Shown: positions 45,773 to 54,871, counted from the first letter of the stretch. The stretch: DNA of 64,000 bases from Enterobacter wuhouensis (GCF_004331265.1 NZ_SJOO01000001.1:62001-126000); one strand, 5' to 3'. Program-made: numbers and translations. The notes: generated by a model not told the origin, from the sequence alone.

Positions 45773-45882
45773 TTCAAAATCCCGCAGCGTTCACGCTGTG
45801 TGTTTTAGATCTCACTCCAACTCCCATGGGAAATAAAGAATAATCAGTGTTGTAAAACCACCAAAAGGTGGTTTTTTGTGCC
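45773..45882 (+). repeat. Right, degenerate copy of the leuZ-derived repeat
   Basis: The copy shares CAAAATCCC, GCGTTC, CGCTGTGTG, ACTCC, CCATGGGAAA, AAAGAATAATC and the terminator hairpin with the left copy, in the same order. A nine-base deletion lies between AATAATC and AGTGT. The acceptor stem can no longer pair properly, so it is not a tRNA. It ends 13 bases before the livF stop. Confidence 0.85.
45855..45877. terminator. Terminator hairpin in the right repeat, serving livF
   Basis: Eight base pairs (AAACCACC with GGTGGTTT, loop AAAA) with flanking T-rich tracts on both strands. It is the second copy of the leuZ terminator and lies just past the livF stop, so it may now act as the terminator of the liv operon. 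Confidence 0.75.
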
Positions 45883-45895
45883 CGGTATTTAACAG

Positions 45896-46612
45896 TTAAA
45901 CCCCACCCAAATACGCCTTCCTTACCTCCTGGTTCCCCAGCAGCTCTTCGCCGCTGCCGCTCATACGAATGTGCCCATTGACCATCACATATCCACGGTC
46001 GGCAAGTTTTAGTGCGTGATGCGCGTTTTGCTCTACCAGGAAAATGGTCATGCCGTTGCGCGCCAGCTCGCGCAGGGTCTGAAAAATCTGTTTAACCACA
46101 ATCGGTGCCAGACCCAGGCTGGGTTCATCCAGCAACAGAAGCTTAGGGCGGCTCATCAGCGCCCGGGCGATAGCCAGCATCTGCTGCTCGCCCCCCGACA
46201 TGGTCATGGCGCGCTGTTTGCGGCGCTCCTTGAGGCGAGGGAAGAGGTCGAACATATTCTGCATATCCCCGGCTGCAAACTGATTACCAATCGGGATGGT
46301 GCCCATAAGCAAGTTCTCCTCAACCGTCATATCCGGGAATATTCGCCGTCCTTCAGGCGCCTGGGCGATACCGCCCGAGGCCACGTAGTGGGTGGATTTG
46401 TGGCTGATATCGCTCCCGCAAAAAAGGATCTGCCCGCTACGGATGCGCGGCTGCCCAAAAATTGACATCAGCAAGGTCGATTTCCCCGCGCCGTTGGCCC
46501 CAATCAGGGCGACAGTTTCACCTTTATTCACCTCAAGAGAAACCTGCTTCAGCGCCTGAATAACGCCGTAGAACACGTCTACCTCGCGAAATGCCAGCAT
46601 GGGTTCACTCAC
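45896..46612 (-). CDS. livF: Branched-chain amino acid-type ABC transporter ATPase (LivF-like)
   Basis: The 238-residue ATPase has Walker A GANGAGKST, signature MSGGEQQMLAIARALM and Walker B LLLLDEPSLGLAP, the pattern of LivF. It is the last of five genes in order K-H-M-G-F, and its GTG start overlaps the livG stop. The substrate of this second system may be leucine-like amino acids or another small amide; sequence alone does not decide. It could be an additional copy next to the standard liv locus. Confidence 0.87.
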   Translation of the reverse strand: MSEPMLAFREVDVFYGVIQALKQVSLEVNKGETVALIGANGAGKSTLLMSIFGQPRIRSGQILFCGSDISHKSTHYVASGGIAQAPEGRRIFPDMTVEENLLMGTIPIGNQFAAGDMQNMFDLFPRLKERRKQRAMTMSGGEQQMLAIARALMSRPKLLLLDEPSLGLAPIVVKQIFQTLRELARNGMTIFLVEQNAHHALKLADRGYVMVNGHIRMSGSGEELLGNQEVRKAYLGGV

Positions 46613-47484
46613 AGGCTGACCTCGCTTTCATCCGTGCCCAGGTAGGCTGCAATAACCTTCTCATCATGCTGGATCGCCGCCGGTTTCCCCTGCGCAATGA
46701 CGTCCCCGTGATCGAGCACGATAATGTTGTCCGAAATATCCATCACCATCCCCATATCGTGCTCAATCAGTAACACCGTGATCTCATGGCGATCGCGCAG
46801 AAAGCGGATAATGCTGCTTAACCTGTGCGTTTCAACCGGGTTCAGGCCCGCGGCTGGTTCATCGAGACAGATCATCTCCGGTCCGGTACACATGGCGCGC
46901 GCGATTTCCAGCCGCCGCTGTTGCCCGTACGACATCTCGCCCGCCAGACGATTGGCGCAATCCACTAAATCCACCACTTCCAGCCAGTAGTAAGCCCTAT
47001 CCAGCGCGTCGCTTTCTGCCCGCCGGTAAGCAGGCGTGTTCAGCACGCCGGCAAGCAGATTGCGATTCACGCGCATATGCTGTGCGACCAGCAGGTTCTC
47101 CACGACCGACATCTCCCGAAATAGCCGGATATTCTGGAAGGTGCGCGCGAGACCCGCGCGGTTAACCAGGTGGGTGCCGCCGAACATTTTGTAGAAAATA
47201 CGTTGCCCTAGCTGCGCCGGATTTATCCAGTCGCCCGGCTGAAATTTTTGTCCAAGCACCTGTATAACGTTGGTCGTTTTACTGCGCGTGTTGAAAAGTA
47301 TGCTGCCGCCTGAGGCCTTATAGAACCCGGTCAGGCAGTTGAACACCGTCGTTTTCCCCGCGCCGTTTGGGCCGATCAGCGCGGTAATCGATCCGCGCTG
47401 CACGCTTAGGTTAACGTCGTTTAACGCCCTGATGCCGCCAAAGTGCATCATCAGGTGCTCCACGCTTAAAATTGTTCCATTCAT
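46609..47484 (-). CDS. livG: Branched-chain amino acid-type ABC transporter ATPase (LivG-like) with insertion
   Basis: The 291-residue ATPase has Walker A GPNGAGKTT, signature MSYGQQRRLEIAR and Walker B MICLDEPAAGLNP. It is about 35 residues longer than E. coli LivG because of an insert between Walker A and the Q-loop (about residues 62-105, including TRSKTTNVIQVLGQKFQPGDW). The insert is distinctive and may mark a separate subfamily. The start overlaps the livM stop by four bases. Confidence 0.87.
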   Translation of the reverse strand: MNGTILSVEHLMMHFGGIRALNDVNLSVQRGSITALIGPNGAGKTTVFNCLTGFYKASGGSILFNTRSKTTNVIQVLGQKFQPGDWINPAQLGQRIFYKMFGGTHLVNRAGLARTFQNIRLFREMSVVENLLVAQHMRVNRNLLAGVLNTPAYRRAESDALDRAYYWLEVVDLVDCANRLAGEMSYGQQRRLEIARAMCTGPEMICLDEPAAGLNPVETHRLSSIIRFLRDRHEITVLLIEHDMGMVMDISDNIIVLDHGDVIAQGKPAAIQHDEKVIAAYLGTDESEVSL

Positions 47485-48755
47485 GGCGCTACCCCCTTGC
47501 GCACGCCGAAGCCGCTCCGGTTAATGCGGATTAGCCCGCGCGGACGCCAGATCATCATCACCACCATCAGCATGCCAAATAACAAAACCCGGTACTCCGC
47601 AAAGCTGCGCAGCAGCTCCGGCGTGACGGTAAGTACAAAGGCGGCCAGCACCACCCCAAGCGTCGACCCCATCCCGCCCAGCACCACGATGGCCAGAATC
47701 AGCGCAGACTCGAAAAAGGTGAAGGAGGTCGGATTAACAAACCCCTGATAGGTCGCGAAGAACACGCCGGCAATCCCCGCGGTTGATGCCCCGAGCGTAA
47801 AGGCTGAGAGCTTAACCAGAACATGGTTTAACCCCATTGAGCGGCAGGCGATTTCATCTTCCCGCAGCGCTTCCCATGCCCGACCAATCGGCATTCTCGT
47901 CAGGCGATGCTTGATGTAGAGCACCAGCATGACCACAAGAAACAGCACCGCGTAGATAAAGATAAACTTCATGTTCGGGTTGTAGGTCAGGTGGAAGAAC
48001 TCATGGAACGGAACGCCGCCCTCCCTGGCGCGGCGACCAAATTCCAGGCCGAAAAAGGTTGGAGGAGGGGCCGACACCCCGTTTGGTCCGCCGGTGAATG
48101 TCAGCCAGTTGTTCAAGACCAGGCGGATAATTTCCCCAAAGCCGAGCGTGACGATGGCCAGATAGTCACCGTGCATGCGCAGCACGGGGAAGCCGAGCAG
48201 CGCGCCCGCGGCAGCGGCCATGATGGCGGCGAGGGGGAGCATGCTCCAGAAGCCCAGCCCCAGATACTGATACCCAAGCGCCAGACCGTATGCGCCAATG
48301 GCATAAAAGGCGACATAGCCCAGATCCAGTAGCCCCGCCAGCCCGACGACGATGTTGAGTCCAAGACCAAGCAGAACGTAAATCATTCCCAGAATCGCCA
48401 CCGTCAGGACATATTTTGTGGCCACAAACGGAAAGCAGACGGCCAGGGCAATCACCAGAGGAATAATCCAGCGCATACGGCTCTTATAGTCCGGCGGGCG
48501 GACGTAAACGCCCGCGCTGTCGGCTTCAAATCGCGCCTGGAATCGCGCCCCGACAGCCGTGCCTAAAAATGCGCTGAGCACGAAACGACCCAGCATGACG
48601 ATGCCTATTATCCAGGCCAGCCGCTGGCCTTCAAAGTTAAAGCTGTATCCGTCCAGCACAACGCCCGCAATTGGGCCAAACACGATCAGCGCAATCAGCC
48701 CTGAAAAAATCGCGTCCAGCGTGCAGCGCTTAAGGGAAAATCCGTCAGTCGTCAT
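47481..48755 (-). CDS. livM: Branched-chain amino acid-type ABC transporter permease (LivM-like)
   Basis: The ATG at 48755 with GAGGG upstream gives 424 residues, the E. coli size; a GTG at 48770 overlapping the livH stop is the alternative. The protein has an N-terminal extension of the DUF3382 kind, then the typical core GLGLNIVVGLAGLLDLGYVAFYAIGAYGLAL and the coupling loop GRAWEALREDEIACRSMGLN. About ten membrane segments are present. It forms the channel with LivH. Confidence 0.88.
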   Translation of the reverse strand: MTTDGFSLKRCTLDAIFSGLIALIVFGPIAGVVLDGYSFNFEGQRLAWIIGIVMLGRFVLSAFLGTAVGARFQARFEADSAGVYVRPPDYKSRMRWIIPLVIALAVCFPFVATKYVLTVAILGMIYVLLGLGLNIVVGLAGLLDLGYVAFYAIGAYGLALGYQYLGLGFWSMLPLAAIMAAAAGALLGFPVLRMHGDYLAIVTLGFGEIIRLVLNNWLTFTGGPNGVSAPPPTFFGLEFGRRAREGGVPFHEFFHLTYNPNMKFIFIYAVLFLVVMLVLYIKHRLTRMPIGRAWEALREDEIACRSMGLNHVLVKLSAFTLGASTAGIAGVFFATYQGFVNPTSFTFFESALILAIVVLGGMGSTLGVVLAAFVLTVTPELLRSFAEYRVLLFGMLMVVMMIWRPRGLIRINRSGFGVRKGVAP

Positions 48756-48766
48756 CGTCGTCACCC

Positions 48767-49681
48767 TCACACCTTCGCCACGACAGGACGGCCCAATAGC
48801 CCCTGAGGTCTGAAAATCAGGATTAACACCAGTAGCCCGAATGAGAACACGTCTTTGTAGTCTGAATTTACCATGCCGGAAAATTGCGCTTCGGCTATTC
48901 CCAGAATTAACCCGCCGAGCATCGCGCCCGGCAGCGAGCCAATGCCGCCTAGCACCGCTGCGGTAAACGCCTTAATGCCAATGACAAACCCAACGTAAAA
49001 ATCAAAGGTGCCGTAGTTCATGGTGATCAGCACGCCCGCCAGCCCGGCCATCGCCGCGCCGATCACAAAGACCAGCGAAATAATTCTGTCGGTATTGATC
49101 CCCAGAATGGAGGCCATTTTGCGATCCTGCTGCACCGCACGACACATCCGCCCAAGTCGGGTGCGGCTGATTATCCAGGTCAGAATCAACATGCCCGCGA
49201 ACGATGCGATCAGAATGATAATTTTGGTGTAGGTAATTTGGACAAACCCCTCGCCCAGATGCACGCGCAGCACGCCATCCAGCAGGGTGGGAACCCCTTG
49301 CTGACGCGGCCCCTGACTCAGCTGGGCGTAGTTTTGCAGGATGAGCGACATGCCAATGGCAGAGATCAGCGGTGCCAGACGCGTGGAGTTGCGCAGGGGC
49401 TTATAGGCAATACGCTCGATGGTCCAGCCGTACACGCCCGTCACGACGATCGTGAAAACCAGCGTGCCGAGGATCAGCAGAGGAAACGACTGCAGGCCAA
49501 AAAAGGACAGCAGCGCCAGGCCAATGGCGCAGAGATAGGCCGAAATCATATACACTTCGCCGTGGGCAAAGTTGATCATGCCAATGATGCCGTAGACCAT
49601 GGTATAGCCGATGGCGATCAACCCGTACACCGAACCCAGCGTTAATCCATTGATTAACTGTTGCAGGAAGAATGTGCTCAT
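48767..49681 (-). CDS. livH: Branched-chain amino acid-type ABC transporter permease (LivH-like)
   Basis: The 304-residue membrane protein has the LivH core (GSVYGLIAIGYTMVYGIIGMINFAHGEVYMISAYL at the start and CRAVQQDRKMASILGINTDRII as the coupling loop). Eight membrane segments are likely. It partners LivM. A hairpin at 49737 in the 99-base gap to the binding protein gene probably lowers its expression. Confidence 0.9.
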   Translation of the reverse strand: MSTFFLQQLINGLTLGSVYGLIAIGYTMVYGIIGMINFAHGEVYMISAYLCAIGLALLSFFGLQSFPLLILGTLVFTIVVTGVYGWTIERIAYKPLRNSTRLAPLISAIGMSLILQNYAQLSQGPRQQGVPTLLDGVLRVHLGEGFVQITYTKIIILIASFAGMLILTWIISRTRLGRMCRAVQQDRKMASILGINTDRIISLVFVIGAAMAGLAGVLITMNYGTFDFYVGFVIGIKAFTAAVLGGIGSLPGAMLGGLILGIAEAQFSGMVNSDYKDVFSFGLLVLILIFRPQGLLGRPVVAKV

Positions 49682-49736
49682 CTTAGCGCGCTCTTTATAG
49701 AGGCCACGCGGCGCGCGCAGCCTGATGTGTCGTGAG

Positions 49737-49760
49737 CGTCGGCAGAATAGCCCGCCGACG
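49737..49760 (-). terminator. Hairpin between the binding-protein gene and livH
   Basis: Seven GC-rich base pairs (CGTCGGC with GCCGACG, ten-base loop), with no T run. Such hairpins between a binding-protein gene and its membrane partners usually give more binding protein than permease. Confidence 0.5.
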
Positions 49761-49780
49761 TTGAGCGTGACTCCGTCCCG

Positions 49781-50902
49781 TTACTGCACTTCCTTATATT
49801 TTCCTTGGTCATCCCACTGGTAAACCACGTAGTCAGACACTTTCAGATCGCCTTTGCTGTCCCAGGCCTTTTTACCCATCACCGTATCCACGGAATTGGC
49901 TTTCAGCCATTCGCTGGCTTTCGCTGAATCTTTGCCTCCGGTGGCTTTGAACGCCGCGGCTATGGCCTGTACGGAGGCATAGGAGTACAGGGTGTAACCT
50001 TCTGGTTCGAATTTACCGGCGCGGAACTTCTCAATAACGGCTTTACCGTCCGGGATCAGGCGCGGATCTTTACCGAAGGTCATATAAATGCCGTTGGTGT
50101 ATTGTGGCCCGCCGGCCGCGGTAACCATCTCTTCGTTGACGATGCAGTCCCCGGAGAAGAACTTCGCCTGCACGCCCTGCTCACGCATCTGGCGAACCAG
50201 CGGTCCGGCTTCCGGGTGACAGCCGCCAAAGAACACCACGTCGGGCTTTTGCGCGCCGATTTTGGTCACCAGCGCGTTAAAGTCTTTTTCACCGCGCGAT
50301 AGCCCTTCATACATCACGTCCTGCACGCCGCGCTTTGCCAGCGCCGCTTTGGTGGCGTCGGCCAGGCCCTGACCGTAGGTGTCTTTATCGTGAATAATCA
50401 CCACGCGTTTGGCCTTGAGCTTATCGATGATGAAGTCGCTGGCGACCTGACCCTGCTGGTCATCGCGACCGCACATGCGGAACATATCGCTCATGCCGCG
50501 TTCGGTGATGAGCGGGTTGGTCGAGCCAGGCGTGATGGCCAGAATGCCCGCGTCGCTATATACCTCGGAGGCGGGCATGGTGGAGGAGGAGCAGAAATGG
50601 CCCACCACCGCGTTCACCTTGTCCTGATCGACTAAACGGTTGGCGACCGCAACGGCCTGTTTGGGCTCGCAGGCGTCATCCCCCTGTACCAGCTTAATCT
50701 TCTCACCGCCGATCCCGCCCGCGGCGTTAATGTCTTCTGCTGCCTGTGTTGCACCGTGCCAGTACTGATCGCCATAGGTCGCATTGGGGCCGGTAAACGG
50801 TCCGGCCACGCCGATGACAATATCTGCCCGAGCGGAAAATGCCGTCACCAGACATCCGGCCAGCACGAGAGAGAGGGGACTTTTGATAAATTTCAGCGAC
50901 AT
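49781..50902 (-). CDS. Periplasmic branched-chain amino acid-type binding protein (LivK-like)
   Basis: The start at 50902 (MSLKFIKSPLSLVLAGCLVTAFSARA) has AAGGAA upstream and gives 373 residues; an earlier ORF start would run through non-coding sequence. A signal peptide is followed by IVIGVAGPFTGPNATYGDQYWHGATQAAEDINAAGGI, typical of family-1 amino acid-binding proteins. A disulfide pair is likely between the cysteines of GDDACEPKQ and GHFCSSST. It is the first gene of the operon and supplies ligand to the LivHMGF-like complex. Confidence 0.92.
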   Translation of the reverse strand: MSLKFIKSPLSLVLAGCLVTAFSARADIVIGVAGPFTGPNATYGDQYWHGATQAAEDINAAGGIGGEKIKLVQGDDACEPKQAVAVANRLVDQDKVNAVVGHFCSSSTMPASEVYSDAGILAITPGSTNPLITERGMSDMFRMCGRDDQQGQVASDFIIDKLKAKRVVIIHDKDTYGQGLADATKAALAKRGVQDVMYEGLSRGEKDFNALVTKIGAQKPDVVFFGGCHPEAGPLVRQMREQGVQAKFFSGDCIVNEEMVTAAGGPQYTNGIYMTFGKDPRLIPDGKAVIEKFRAGKFEPEGYTLYSYASVQAIAAAFKATGGKDSAKASEWLKANSVDTVMGKKAWDSKGDLKVSDYVVYQWDDQGKYKEVQ

Positions 50903-51327
50903 TATTATGTTCCTTAGCAAAGAGGTTTTTGCACCAGGGTGTAAACCCGAACGCCCGGCGGCGCAGCCAATCCGAAAATAAAACGGAGAACAAAATGCAC
51001 TAAACGAACGAGATCCAGACAGCATCCTGCTTGATACGGCGAGGTTTCCTTGCGCCTGACGCGCGCAGAACATTAAGCAAAATTGTTGCCAGAATGGTTA
51101 ACCCGCTGACGGGGTTGCGACATGTTTGAGTATAGAGTGCCGTTTTATGCCGCCTTGCGGGATGAAGTGAAATTACAGTGCAGATCACATCTCGTTAACA
51201 ACAAAGCCCATAAGTTGTGCAACGGTCACGAATTGCACGTTTATGCAGCAATAAAGACCTAAACTTCAGATAGGCACGGGCGATGATATATGCCAGGATC
51301 TTTTCCTTTTGATCAGGAGTATCAGCA
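50903..51327. promoter_or_regulatory. Divergent control region between the liv operon and yecA
   Basis: About 425 non-coding bases hold both promoters. I see a GAGAT-type TTGCAC and an AT-rich -10-like segment before yecA but nothing sharp enough to name as a regulator site. No small gene with a ribosome site was found. Confidence 0.5.
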
Positions 51328-51996
51328 ATGACGGAAGGCCCATTAAATGAAAGCGAAATGGAGTGGCTGGAAGAGACGTTAATGTCTTACGGTCATGACG
51401 ATGCATCCGTGATTGACGTGTCCGAACTCGACGGCATGCTTACCGCCGTACTTTCCGGCCCGCGGGTGGTTGAACCCGATGCCTGGCTGGTGGCGGTTTG
51501 GGGTGGCGAGAAGCACATTCCGCGCTGGAAAAACGATCGTGAGATGAACCGTTTTATCGATCTCTGCTTTAAGCATATGAACGATATTGCTGAACGCCTG
51601 AGCGAATACCCGGATCAGTTTGAGCCGATGTTTGGTTTCAACGACGTTGACGGACAAAGCTATACGGTAGTTGAGGAGTGGTGCTATGGCTATATGCGCG
51701 GCGTGGCGCTGACGGACTGGTCTTCTCTGCCGGAAGAGCTGAAAGCCGATCTGGACGTGATTGCCCTGCACGGTTCAGAGGAGAACAGCGAGAAGCTGGA
51801 CGAGCTGACCGAAGAGGAATACACCGCCAGCATCGAGAGCATCCGGCCTGCGGCGCTGCGCCTGTATAACTACTGGGTGGAGAACCCGCAGCAGCCGGAA
51901 GTGAAAAAGCCGACCGTTAACGGGGCGAAAGTAGGGCGCAACGATCCGTGTCCGTGCGGCAGCGGGAAGAAGTTCAAGAGCTGCTGTTTGCATTAA
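51328..51996 (+). CDS. yecA: UPF0149 protein YecA with C-terminal SEC-C motif
   Basis: The 222-residue protein has the UPF0149 N-terminal domain ([36 protein letters not shown]) and a C-terminal SEC-C zinc motif ([21 protein letters not shown]), as in the SecA C-terminus. YecA of E. coli is a small zinc protein that associates with the Sec system or ribosome. It is the standard neighbour of the leuZ operon, now separated by the liv operon. Confidence 0.95.
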   Translation: MTEGPLNESEMEWLEETLMSYGHDDASVIDVSELDGMLTAVLSGPRVVEPDAWLVAVWGGEKHIPRWKNDREMNRFIDLCFKHMNDIAERLSEYPDQFEPMFGFNDVDGQSYTVVEEWCYGYMRGVALTDWSSLPEELKADLDVIALHGSEENSEKLDELTEEEYTASIESIRPAALRLYNYWVENPQQPEVKKPTVNGAKVGRNDPCPCGSGKKFKSCCLH

Positions 51997-51999
51997 TAA

Positions 52000-52026
52000 A
52001 AAGGGGCTAATCGTAGCCCCTTTCTT
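52000..52026. terminator. Terminator between yecA and tyrP
   Basis: Seven or eight base pairs (AAGGGGCT with AGCCCCTT, loop AATCGT) flanked by A and T runs, between two convergent genes; it can work in both directions. Confidence 0.88.
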
Positions 52027-52027
52027 T

Positions 52028-53239
52028 TTAACCTACCTCTGGCAACATCCCCGCCGCAATCAGCATCTGCACCAGAATAATCCCCACCCCAGCGGCAAAT
52101 ACCAGGCACAGCAGCGGTTTACCGCCCGCCACGCGATAGCCCTGGGCCGGATGCCGTTGACGACTCTTCCACGCCAGCAGGGAAGGCAGCAGCAGGGCGA
52201 GGATCGACAACGCCACGCCCGCATAGCCCAGCGCCATCACAAACCCGCGCGGGTAAAAGAGCGCAAAGGCCAGGGGCGGCAGGAAGGTAATTGCCCCCGT
52301 CTGCAAACGCCCGCCGAGTGTATTACGACGCTGGAACAGGTCAGCAAGATAATCAAACAGACCCAGCGCCACGCCCAGAAACGAGGTCGCCAGCGCCAGG
52401 TCCGCAAACAGGTGCACCGCCAGCTCAACGTGCGTAGAGGTCACAACCTCGCGCAACGCCAGCAGGAAGCCGTTCAGCCCGGAGTGCTCCACCATCAGGC
52501 CAATAAAGGTGGATGAGTCAATGCTGCCGAGCGTCACCAGCTGCCAGAAGATATAGGCGATGAGCGGAATGGCGCTGCCGATAACAAACACGCGGCGCAG
52601 CTTGCGGATATCGCCGTTCATATAGCTGACGATGCTCGGCACGCTGCCGTGAAAGCCAAACGAGGTGAAGATGACCGGGATGGCGGAAAGCGCCAGCCCT
52701 TTTTCCAGCGGCAGCGTCAGCAGGTTCACCTTGTGCACGTGCGGTGCCAGCAGAACCAGCATCACAACCAAAAACAAAATTTTGGCGCTAAACAGAAAGC
52801 GGTTAAACAGATCGACCAGCGACGTGCCCGCGCACACCACGCCGCCGCCGATGAGCGCGAAGAATATAGCCCCCGTCGCTGGCGTAATATCTGAACCAAA
52901 CCAGTCGTTGACGCTGGAGGCAATCAGTTCCCCGGCTCCGCTGATATAGGCCGCCGTCAGCGCGTACATCAGGAACATCATGCTAAAGCCCGTGATCCAC
53001 TGGCCGTAACGCCCCAGGTAGCGGGCGGCAAGAGAGCCCAGCCCTGTATCCGCCGGGACATGCTGGTAAACCTCCAGCAGCAGAAGCGCGGTATAGCACA
53101 TCAGCGCCCAGAGCAGGCCAAGCAGCAGCAGCGTCACGCCAAATCCGACGCCTGCGGCTGCCAGCGGCATTGCCAGCATTCCTGCGCCAATCGTCGTTCC
53201 CGCGACGATAAAAATACTTCCCAGAGTTCTGTTTTTCAC
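52028..53239 (-). CDS. tyrP: Tyrosine-specific permease
   Basis: The 403-residue protein (GTG start) has 11 predicted membrane segments and the aromatic amino acid permease pattern ([47 protein letters not shown]). It takes up tyrosine with protons. Two TyrR-type boxes lie upstream, which fits its known control by TyrR with tyrosine and phenylalanine. Confidence 0.96.
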   Translation of the reverse strand: MKNRTLGSIFIVAGTTIGAGMLAMPLAAAGVGFGVTLLLLGLLWALMCYTALLLLEVYQHVPADTGLGSLAARYLGRYGQWITGFSMMFLMYALTAAYISGAGELIASSVNDWFGSDITPATGAIFFALIGGGVVCAGTSLVDLFNRFLFSAKILFLVVMLVLLAPHVHKVNLLTLPLEKGLALSAIPVIFTSFGFHGSVPSIVSYMNGDIRKLRRVFVIGSAIPLIAYIFWQLVTLGSIDSSTFIGLMVEHSGLNGFLLALREVVTSTHVELAVHLFADLALATSFLGVALGLFDYLADLFQRRNTLGGRLQTGAITFLPPLAFALFYPRGFVMALGYAGVALSILALLLPSLLAWKSRQRHPAQGYRVAGGKPLLCLVFAAGVGIILVQMLIAAGMLPEVG

Positions 53240-53307
53240 GCTTTCCTCTACAACGACTCGTAATCGCGACCAAATCTGCGGCGCAGAGTAAGGGAAAAGC
53301 GTTATCT

Positions 53308-53348
53308 CGTCAAATCACCGTTACAGGCTGTGTAATCATAAGTTTACA
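53308..53348 (-). promoter_or_regulatory. TyrR boxes upstream of tyrP
   Basis: A strong box TGTAAT-CATAAG-TTTACA lies at 53331-53348, matching the TyrR consensus TGTAAA-N6-TTTACA except at one base. Five bases closer to the gene (53308-53325) there is a weak box on the minus strand (TGTAAC-N6-TTGACG). A strong and a weak box next to each other is the arrangement known for tyrP. Confidence 0.8.
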
Positions 53349-53464
53349 AAAATTCGGGGCGAGAATGATTAAGGGCCAGCGCGCATTTCCCTCCAGGCGA
53401 AGGGTTAATGCGTTTATTCAGAAGGCAAAAGGGAGGAAAGATTTATTAGGAAGTGCGATTAAAA

Positions 53465-53486
53465 CGGTGCTGAAAACTCAGCACCG
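53465..53486 (-). terminator. Terminator of ftnA
   Basis: A nine-base-pair stem (CGGTGCTGA with TCAGCACCG, loop AAAC) is followed on the minus strand by TTTTAAT. It starts eight bases after the ftnA stop. Confidence 0.9.
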
Positions 53487-53494
53487 CTTGAAGA

Positions 53495-53992
53495 TTAATT
53501 TTGCGTATCGAGGGTCGCCAGCTCTTTATCAATAAAGTAAAGGCCTTCACCTGATTTACCGGCCAGAGACAGTTTATCCAGCACCGATTTAAACAGCTTC
53601 TCTTCTTCATGTTGCTCGGCGACATACCACTGCAGGAAATTAAAGGTCGGATAATCCTGGCCAATCATGGCGGCGTGCACCAGTTCGTTAATTTTCTGCG
53701 TAATGAGCTGCTCGTGCTCGTAGGTGGCGCGGAACAGTTCATCCAGAGAACCGTATTCGGCAACCGGAGAGGCGACAGGATCGATGCGCGGCAGGCTGCC
53801 CGTATCCGTCAGATAATCAAAGAGACGCTGCATGTGGGTCATCTCTTCCAGGGCGTGGCGGCGCAGAAACGCAGCCGCGCCTTCAAAGCTGTGATAGCTG
53901 CACCAGGCGCTCATCTGCTGGTAAAGCAAGGATGAAAAAAGCTCAAGGTTCATTTGAGCATTGAGCTTGTCGATCATTTCAGTTTTCAGCAT
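53495..53992 (-). CDS. ftnA: Non-haem ferritin FtnA
   Basis: The 165-residue four-helix protein matches FtnA in length and in the di-iron ligands ([52 protein letters not shown]). Twenty-four subunits store iron as ferric mineral in the cytoplasm. GGAG stands before the ATG. The E. coli gene is induced by Fur-iron; a candidate Fur-type site lies upstream. Confidence 0.96.
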   Translation of the reverse strand: MLKTEMIDKLNAQMNLELFSSLLYQQMSAWCSYHSFEGAAAFLRRHALEEMTHMQRLFDYLTDTGSLPRIDPVASPVAEYGSLDELFRATYEHEQLITQKINELVHAAMIGQDYPTFNFLQWYVAEQHEEEKLFKSVLDKLSLAGKSGEGLYFIDKELATLDTQN

Positions 53993-54136
53993 GGTGAAGC
54001 TCCGGTTTATTATTTCTGGTTCACGATGAGCGACACTATAATTTGTTATTTAATTATTTGCAAAACGTAAAATAAATATTTGTTTATTTAAAAATACGAA
54101 TGGGAATAAAACGCATTGGCGATTTTTATATTAATT

Positions 54137-54155
54137 AATGAGAATTATTTTTGTT
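54137..54155 (-). promoter_or_regulatory. Candidate Fur site upstream of ftnA
   Basis: TGAGAATTATTTTTG matches the 7-1-7 Fur pattern TGATAAT-N-ATTATCA at about ten of 14 positions, in a very AT-rich stretch about 145 bases before the ftnA start. In E. coli, Fur activates ftnA from an upstream site by displacing H-NS; a similar role is possible here. Confidence 0.5.
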
Positions 54156-54168
54156 CGTAATTAAATAT

Positions 54169-54190
54169 ACTGCCAGCCATGGCTGGCAGT
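54169..54190 (-). terminator. Palindrome downstream of yecR
   Basis: A perfect 22-base palindrome (ACTGCCAGCC / ATGGCTGGCAGT) follows the yecR stop; the minus-strand run after it is AT-rich (ATATTTAATT). It probably terminates yecR. Confidence 0.7.
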
Positions 54191-54195
54191 GGTGA

Positions 54196-54534
54196 TTAAT
54201 ACCAGGGATTATTTGCGTTAGGGGTAACGGCGTAGCCCATGCATTTATACTGAATGGTAACCGTCTCGTTCAGGCACAGCGAGCCGCTGATGAGGGTGCA
54301 GGTTTTGATGGGCTGACCATACGCGGATGCGGTGGCATATCCCATGCTCTGACAGGCTTTTTCCGCCGTACCGTTATTCACATACGCATCCGAGTGGGCA
54401 TTCTGCAGCATCGCCTGACCGTAGTTGAGGCGGACAATGCCGTTTGGGGCATCCAGGCTGCTGACTTCCGCCTGACGATTTATGCTACATCCTGCAAGCA
54501 GCAGGATCGTGCCGACGACCAATACTCTTTTCAT
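54196..54534 (-). CDS. yecR: Lipoprotein YecR
   Basis: The 112-residue product has a lipoprotein signal with lipobox LLAGC (Cys16) and four further cysteines (KACQSMGY, IKTCTL, SLCLNE, YKCMGY) that may form disulfides. The matching E. coli gene belongs to the flagellar regulon. I see only a weak sigma-28-like element upstream, so the same control is likely but not shown here. The function is unknown. Confidence 0.87.
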   Translation of the reverse strand: MKRVLVVGTILLLAGCSINRQAEVSSLDAPNGIVRLNYGQAMLQNAHSDAYVNNGTAEKACQSMGYATASAYGQPIKTCTLISGSLCLNETVTIQYKCMGYAVTPNANNPWY

Positions 54535-54871
54535 GGTTCACTCTACGTGAATGGAAACAGGTATCGTACCCGTATACGCCTGACGCAATGGCTGGAATAG
54601 CCGAACGATCTGCCCTTTCTCTTTGTAACGAGCCAAATCATGTTTCCATACCGGCCCGGGCTGCCCGCCGCGCAAACGCATCGGTGATAACAGCGCTTTT
54701 TAACTTTGATCAACGCAGAAGGCAATCTCGAATAAACGTGAAATTGTGAGCGCATCTTTGTTTTTTAAAACAAGTTTTCAGTTAATTTGAAAGCATGTTT
54801 GTTTGATAGTAAGGTTAATGCGAAAAGGTATCCATGGCGGGAGTTCCCGCAACGCATTCAGGAGAGACAAG
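54535..54871. other. Non-coding divergent region between yecR and the isomerase gene
   Basis: About 335 bases that hold the two divergent promoters. The central part is AT-rich (around 54760). Apart from the ribosome site AGGAGA before 54872 I see no site that I can name. Confidence 0.5.

Larger units (their letters stand above)
42261..45882. mobile_element. Decayed genomic island inserted in leuZ
   Basis: The left end is the 3' half of tRNA-Leu with its terminator (42261-42387). The right end is a related but degenerate copy (45773-45882), about four in five bases alike over the tRNA part and nearly identical over the terminator hairpin. Between them lies one intact gene, an acyltransferase, and about 2.2 kb without convincing genes. 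No integrase is left. Intactness of the left tRNA and decay of the right copy fit a classic tRNA-site integration, after which the displaced host end lost its tRNA function. Confidence 0.85.

Noticed and set aside
45773..45850. Second tRNA-Leu gene
   Set aside because: Acceptor and T-stem pairing are broken and the 5' half is missing; only a repeat remnant.
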